64,000 nt of DNA. Origin: Pempheris klunzingeri (lineage: Eukaryota; Chordata; Actinopteri; Acropomatiformes; Pempheridae). Of the stretch, positions 22,963 to 30,900 are shown in pieces; position 1 is the first letter of the stretch; each line of letters opens with the position of its first letter. A model generated the notes under the pieces. That model did not search any database, was not told where the DNA came from, and saw only the letters and a program-made list of their open reading frames with translations. The DNA lies in assembly GCF_042242105.1 (NCBI RefSeq), contig NC_092034.1, positions 1,584,644 through 1,648,643 on the forward strand. Direction: 5' to 3'. The position numbers and the translations under genes are program-made.

Positions 22963-25900
22963 TCAGTACAACACACACACAGTACAACACACACACACAC
23001 ACACACATTCAGTACAACACACACACACACACACACACACACAACTAAAGGCTGCTGAAGCATTCATCCTCTCCTCTTCCTCCCTCTGTCTTCTTCCTCC
23101 CCTCTCCCCTCTTCCTCCCTCTCTCCTCTCCTCTTCCTCCCTCTCTCCTCTTCCTCCCTCTCTCCTCTCCTCTCCTCTCCTCTTCCTCCCTCTCTCCTCT
23201 CCTCTCCTCTCCTCTCCTCTTCCTCCCTCTCTCCTCTTCCTCCCTCTCCCCTCTTCCTCCCTCTCTCCTCTTCCTCACCCCTCCCCTCTTCCTCCCTCTC
23301 TCCTCTCCTCTCCTCTTCCTCCCTCTCTCCTCAGACGTCTGATCAAATCTATCCTGCTCTGAGTCACTTTCAGATCAATCGCCTGATTAATCTTCTCGAA
23401 AGGCGGCTTAGATTCTGATCTCAGAGACGAAGGAAGACACAAACAAACGGAGTGAACGACCTCCGACGACCTCCGACGACCTCCGACATCTCCGAGCGTT
23501 AAAATCAGACGTCAAGTCTTCGGTTACAAGATGCCAACGATCACTTTCTCTCTCAGTTACTGATATAAAGTCCACGTTTTACCGTTTAGTTGTCAAAAGA
23601 GGCTCCTTCACTAATAATCACCTCTAAATTCAGTTTGACCGAGAAGGTCCCGACCTGAGGCTCTCAAATTCTGTCCAGAGAAAAACTGAAAGTATCTGGA
23701 GTAAATTAACTTGTGATTTTCATCATCAAAACCAGTTTAAATGTTAAAACTAGTTTGCTGTCCAGCCTCCTGTGGCACCGGGCTGCTCTGACACCACAGT
23801 CACAACTTTTCAAAAGAGAAAAAACATCACTTTTATTCATATTTTCTAATTATAGACATTTTGTAAATGTCCCGTATAATCTAGATTATAAATTCTTTAA
23901 CAGAAGAACCTAAACTATGTGCTGTTCATGTGAATAAGTCCAGTCGGCAGAGTCCTGATAGGACGGTAACTGGATAAAATAAGATAAGATCATGAGTTAA
24001 TGCGGCGGTGTAAACATAAACATGAATCATATTTACGGACTCTTTTCACATTGATATTAGACGACAGTGCGGCCAAAATCACGACAACGGCAACTCCTAA
24101 TAAAACAATCTAGATCTTAAATGTCAGATGAGTAATAATAAGTTCTGTTTTTCCTCCTGTGTTTTACTTTTTCTTTCTTTTCTCTCTCTGAAGATGTTCT
24201 TGTCTTTCTTCAGACTGTTTTCTGGCTCTTTTCATGCCATGAAATATCAAAACAAACTCTCTCTCTCTCTCTTTTTCCCCTCTGTGGTAATTAAATGTCA
24301 CATCTTCTCCCTGACGAGTAGCTTGTGAGGAGACGGATGGTAATTCCTCTGATATGCAGAGCTGGAGGGGAAAGTAGCTGTGATGATAAAAGCGTCCTGC
24401 TGCTATTAAAACCACCGTGTGCACAAACCTGGCTGGGAGACAAAGGTTTGACACTTTCTGCTATTAAATCATCGCCGGCTGGGAGCAAAGCCGACTTCAG
24501 GTGCTTATTAGAGACTCTGATTCATACTGGACGTAAAACTTCTGCTGTCACATGATTATCTGCAGCGCTGGAGATTAAATTCAGCTCCGCGCAGAAGGTG
24601 ATGAAACCGAAAAGCAACCAGCAGCACCGCCGCAACGTGATAATGCTGATCTCCCACAAGTCAACTTTAAAAATCCTCCTGTAGGAAGAGGAAGAGGAAG
24701 AAGAAGAAGAAGAAGAGGAGGGGGCTTGTAATTTGGTGAAGACACAAATGCAAAGAAATTCAGACGTGCACAGTAGAAAGCTAAACGATTTAAAGGACAA
24801 AAACAGGAATAAAAACAACAGGCCAGTAAGAAGAATAAGTAAATAAAGGCTAGCGGCTACAACACAACGTCCCTCCGTCCCGTTCGTTCCTTTGAAAGTT
24901 GCTCAGTGGCGCATGAAGCCAAAAAAGTTTGACTTCCTGAGTGTAAAAGTAATTTGTTGGGCCCATAGAGCATAATGTACCAGCGTCTAACTTCCTGTTA
25001 GCCCTCAGCTAACTTCCTGTTAGCCCTCTGCTAACTTCCTGTTTGCTCTCTACTAACATCCTGTTTGCGCTCCACAAACTTCCTGTTTACTTTCTGCTAA
25101 CTTCCTGTTAGCTCTCTACTAACTTCCTGTTTGTGCTCCACAAACTTCCTGTTTGCTCTCTGATAACTTCCTGTTAGCCCTCGGCTAACTTCCTGTTAAC
25201 CCTCTACTAACTTCCTGTTTGCGCTCCACAAACTTCCTGTTTACTTTCTGCTAACTTCCTGTTTACTTTCTGCTAACTTCCTGTGAGCTCTTTACTAACT
25301 TCCTGTTTGCGCTCCACAAACTTCCTGTTTGCTCTCTACTAACTTCCTGTTTGCTCTCTGCTAACTTCCTGTTAGCCCTCTGCTAACTTCCTGTTTGCTC
25401 TCCGCTAACTTCCTGTTTGCTCTCTGCTAACTTCCTGTTAGCCCTCCGCTAACTTTAATGTGATTAAAATCCTGTGGCTCGGGTTGCTGCTGATGCTGTT
25501 ACGTCCACGGTCCAGTTGCTTTGTTGTTCGAGCACTTGAACTTGCAGGAAGCTCAATCACATTGATCGTTTCTGCTTCACTAAGAGCTGTTTAAACCCTT
25601 AATTTTTTTCATCTGAAAGCCAGAATCATCATCAGAGGATTACAGATATTGATGGAATAATAAAATGGTTTTTCAGACATATTACAGTGTGGATAAACAG
25701 CCGGCGCTGCCATCGGTCCGGCCTTTTATCCATCTTCAGTCCAAGATGGAGTCTGAGTGTTTTGGCAGCCGTTCAGACTGATAGATGAGCCAGCCTCTCC
25801 TCCTCGCCGGCTCTTATTTCTCCCCCCTGATTGGCCAACTCTCCTCCGCACGAGATTAATGTCGGCCGGAGAGGACGGATATCTGCTCCATCTGCTGTCA

Positions 25901-27041
25901 GGGCACCGTCACCTCCGACCTCTGAACCCGCCCCCTTCGCTGTCGGCCATTTGTAATGACAACCTCGTAATTGAGCTTATTTTTCCGGGAGATGCCAAAG
26001 GGAGAGGAGAGAGGACGTGAGGTGGGGAGACGAAGGGTGGAGGAGAAGTGGGCGGGAGACGGAGGAGGAGGTCGGAGAAAATACAGCAGTGGGAGTCGCA
26101 AAAACAAAAGAGAGAAAGTGATAACAGGCGACTGTGGAGGAGGAGAGATGTAGAGCAGATGGGGTTTTTTATGCCTCAGTGGTCTGCAGGGTAGTTAGTG
26201 CTACTTCCCCTGTGAGTATATCTCTGCACACTTATGAGAACATAACGTGGTTTTCCACCTGTGCTGTGAGGACGGTCCTGCATTGTGAGGACGGTCCTTC
26301 ATTGTGAGGATGGTCCTGCATTGTGAGGACGGTCCTTCATTGCGAGGACGATCCTTCATTGCGAGGACGATCCTGCATTGCGAGGACGATCCTGCATTGT
26401 GAGGACATTGTGCCTCGTCCTGGCTTAAGACTTGGTTTTAAGGTTCAGGTTAGAATTGGGTTAAAGGTATGGGTCAGGTGTGTCTGCTCCTGCGTTGTGA
26501 GGACCAGCCCAAGGGACCCTTTCAAAATAAAAGCACTGCATGGCTGCTAAAAAGACACATTGATCTTCAGATATTAGAGAGGTTGAAGTGTGTAAGTGTA
26601 CTAATAGCTGTTTCCATATGTCTTTACCTGATTATTGTCAGGATTAACGCTACTAAATAACTTTTTTTAACTAATCTCGTAAACTTTCTCACCATCATCC
26701 AAAAATGTTTCTTGTTTCTGCCACTTTTCTGACGTCAAAGTTGGCAACTCGTGCACCAAAGTTGTCGTTCTGGCTTGAGGGGGAAATTTCCTGCTCGGGT
26801 ACTAATTTTTCCTATTGTTCCATCACCACCTGAACGCACCGTTATGTTTTATCCTCTGTGTTTTTAAATCCTTTCCTTTGGCCGAACACTTGAGCACAAC
26901 GTGTGAGGGAACCTTTATTCTGGCGGCCCAGAGTTACGTGAAGTGTTTTACGACACAAGATGAAAAACGGCCGTTAAAGATGCGATGAAACGGGAACAAA
27001 GTGAAGTCAAACGATAGAAACTGTGCTGAGAGAGTTATGTA

Positions 27042-27107
<66 letters not shown>

Positions 27108-27381
27108 CCTGGAAACTCGAGAGCACCCAGTCAGATTTTTGTCTCCATGGCAACTGCATCTTCCTCCTCATCTGTCTGTCCTTCTCACTTTCTTCCCTGC
27201 TAATGTTTTTGTGTCTTTACTGTTTAGAACAACACGTTTGTTTACTCACACACACACACACACAAGTGCTCAGGTGTGTAAGCAGTTACGTAAACACACA
27301 CACACACACACAGGGACCTTTATGTTTGCATGGTTTGTGAGTTTGATGATGAAGACGTGTGACATCTGCTTCACAGACCAG

Positions 27382-27443
<62 letters not shown>

Positions 27444-27840
27444 TCATTGATTTGATGTGACTGTTTACATAATGAGTCTCCATTCAGTTCTGTCCTGGAG
27501 GACGATTTTAATACTTTTATTTGTATTACTGTATTTTAAATACTTGTATTGTGATTTTCTTGTCGTGTATTTCTTCTCCTCGACATCTCAGAGCCAAGTT
27601 TTCAGCTATTTTACTCCATTTATCTCGTCCTCGAGGAGGAAGACCAAACATTTCACCACAACTGAAGGTTAAGCTGTGTGTGATCATCAAACTGACCTTC
27701 CACTGAGTCCTCACACGCTGCTGTGCTTCTTTATTATCAGTATTATTATTATTATTGTTGTTATTCCTGCAGCTGCTTCACACAGTGAACCTGTTTGTGA
27801 GTTTCTCCGTCTCTGCAGTATCTCCTGTAGGTGCTGCATG

Positions 27841-27903
<63 letters not shown>

Positions 27904-30900
27904 GTTGATGTGAGTCACGATTGTGGAAAATCCCACTCCCCTCCTCCTCCCTCCTCCTCCCTCGTCCTCCCTCCTGCAACCTGAGGCGGCACTCCGCAGC
28001 ACTTCTTGTTGTCCCGTCATCATGACGACACGACACAGACTCTGTCCGACGTCTGAACGCGACCAGACGGACGCTGGCGGCGTTTGTGGTCTCGCTCATC
28101 GTTCCCGTCTCATCTGGAGAAAACCTGGACGGTGTCACTGCGTCATTTATTAGTTTAACACTTTTCTAACCAGCTCAGGTTAAACTGATGTTAAGGCTTT
28201 ATTAGAGAGAGCAAAACAGGAAGTCTTTCACTCTGTTGGTGTGAAACCAAAACTATAATGTCATTTCTTCATAAAAGATCGTTGCTATGGATACAGGTCT
28301 GATAGTGGAAGCAACTAAATCATTTCTAAGTCAATATTTTGAGCCACATTGTTGGTTTCCTCGGCAGGAAGCTGTGTGAGCAGCGAGCTGGTTATTTTTA
28401 ACGTGACGTAACTTAATGTGAACCAAACTGTTGTGGTTGGAGTTGTGTTCCTGCCCGTGGCCGTCCTGTAGAGGGCGCTGAAAACACTCACGTGTCGTCG
28501 CACATCAACCATTAAAGCCCTTTAAAGCATCTTTTATTACAGAAGGATGGAAATAATTCAACACTGCCTGTTTGCTGCTTTCAGAGGATGCAGATGCAAA
28601 TGACCAAAAAAGTGTTCTTGACCCATTCTGGTGAATTTGAATGACCTGTAAAGCAGCGCTGTGGATTTAAAGGTTGGCGTTGGATCATTGATCTCTTCTG
28701 CTCGCTGTTTGATGACTGCAGCTCTCCTTTCTCGTGCCCTTCAACGCCTTCAGTCGTCCTCTGCTCTCAGGAAACCCTAACTGTGTTTCTGTGTTTGTTT
28801 CCTGTTGCAGAAAGTCAGCGAGAAGGTCGGAGGAGCCGAAGGAACCAAGCTAGATGAAGACTTCAAAGAGATGGAGAAGGTAAATGTCTTTCCACGTGTT
28901 CACATGAAATAAAGAAAGAACTCGTGGTTTTGTTTTTATGTTTTTGGTTTAAAATTACTTCCATTTTTGTTCTTCAATCCAAAAGCAATAATGATAAAAG
29001 GAATAACTATAAAATGAATTCTCAAGAACCAAAAATACGACGGTTTTTCTTTTTTTTTTTTTTGATTCTGACACCAAAAAAGTTTTTTCCATTTTGGTTT
29101 TGAAACAAATAACAGATTCACGTTTACATTTTTTTTTTTTTAAACTACAAGTGAATTACGGATTATCCAACGATACCCTGACTCACATATTAAGACGTTC
29201 TCTGTCTAAACTGCACATATTTAATTTTTTTTCACATAAACAAATCTCTTTCGTCTACTTTTTACTCCACTGTCACATTTCTGTTTAAAGAAACAAGACT
29301 GTTTTTTTATTTTTATGGTGAAAAGTTGTTTTCGTCATCGGCATCTTTCTCTAAATGATCCTACAGTTCTGTACCAGAGTATAAACTTTCAATAATAAAG
29401 TCATTTACTTTGATTTTCTCGTTTCATGTCACTTTAAACGGCTCCGCTTCATTTATCTGAGAGCTTTACTTTGGAAGTGTCTTCACACTTAACAAACAAG
29501 ACTCTTCTTGGGGTTGTCAATCAAAATGATCACCTGATTTCGATCATCAAAATCAAAATCATACAATCAATGAGTCAGAAGAAGTTGCACAGATGTTATT
29601 TATCATTCTAACCTTTATCCAAAATATTTGCTTTTTCATTTGTGGATCAGTTTTACATTTAATTTACTTGTTGTTCATTCATGTTAATTAGTATCTACGT
29701 GTGATAATCGATGGGGGGGTTTGGTCTGTGTTCCTCTGCAGAAGGTGGACGTCACCAGCAGAGCCGTGTTGGACATCATGACCAAAACCACAGAGTACCT
29801 GCAGCCGAATCCAGGTAGGAAACACACCACCGCTACGGCGCCGCAGCATGTCGCCTAACACCACATGACTGTTCACCGTCTGACCTGTCGCCCTGCAGCG
29901 TCCAGAGCCAGGCTCAGTATGATCAACACCATGTCCAAAATCCGCGGGCAGGACAAGGGACCCGGTTACCCGCAGAACGAGACGGTCCTGGGCGACGCCA
30001 TGTTGAAGTTTGGACGGGAGCTCGGGGAGGAGTCCAGCTTCGGTAAGCGGGAACCAGGAGGGTCGAGTAATGAAACACACGATCGCTCAGAGGCTCCTGG
30101 TCTTTTACTTCTGATGCTTTTAGCACATTTCGCTAATACTTGTGTATTTTTAGGACTAAAGGGAGGACAGGATAAGTGGGATTTTGAATGCTGAAGTAAG
30201 AGAGGCAACAAAAACGCTGCTTTGAATACAAATTTCTTGAATTCAGCAGGAGGCAGCTTGTTGAATTCAAATCAGGCTCAGCCAAGGTCAAGTTCTGTTT
30301 TCAGACATTTATTCAGTGAGACTTGTGAGTCACCAGAAACCAGCTATGAGCTACAGAAGACGAAGAAGAGAGCGGACGTCAAAGTGCCCTTTCTACCTGT
30401 TCTAACTCTACCCCGTTGCTCTTCTTTCTCTCTGTTTCCCCTCCATCCCTCCCTTCCAGGTGTGGCGCTGCTTGATGCCGGTGAGGCGATGAAGGAGCTC
30501 GGGGAGGTGAAGGACGCTCTGGACATGGAGGTCAAACAGAACTTCATCGACCCGCTGCAGAACCTCCACGACAAAGACCTCAAAGAGATACAGGTGAATT
30601 AGTCACGTTAATGATACCGTTAATCCTTAAAGGAGGGCTCCAATATTTTTAAATCCGGGCACTCTTAGCCCAGTTGATCGCCACAGTGTGCAGCCATGAA
30701 ACGGGCTGTAACATGATCCTTTGGGACAACTGCACCTGATCACAGTAGGTCCACTAAAAGAGCTTGTTTGATCCACTGACAGGCTCAGAGTGTTATTCTA
30801 AGTGTGTGACAGCATCATGGAAAGGATCCCTACAGAGAGAGACCTGGAAGATCCTTTTGGTTTAACCACAAACAGCCGTTATATCGCTCTCTGCACACAC

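Noticed and set aside
22754-23362. 200-codon open frame through CA and CT tracts
   Set aside because: Composed of His-Thr and Leu-Pro-Ser low-complexity translation of microsatellites.
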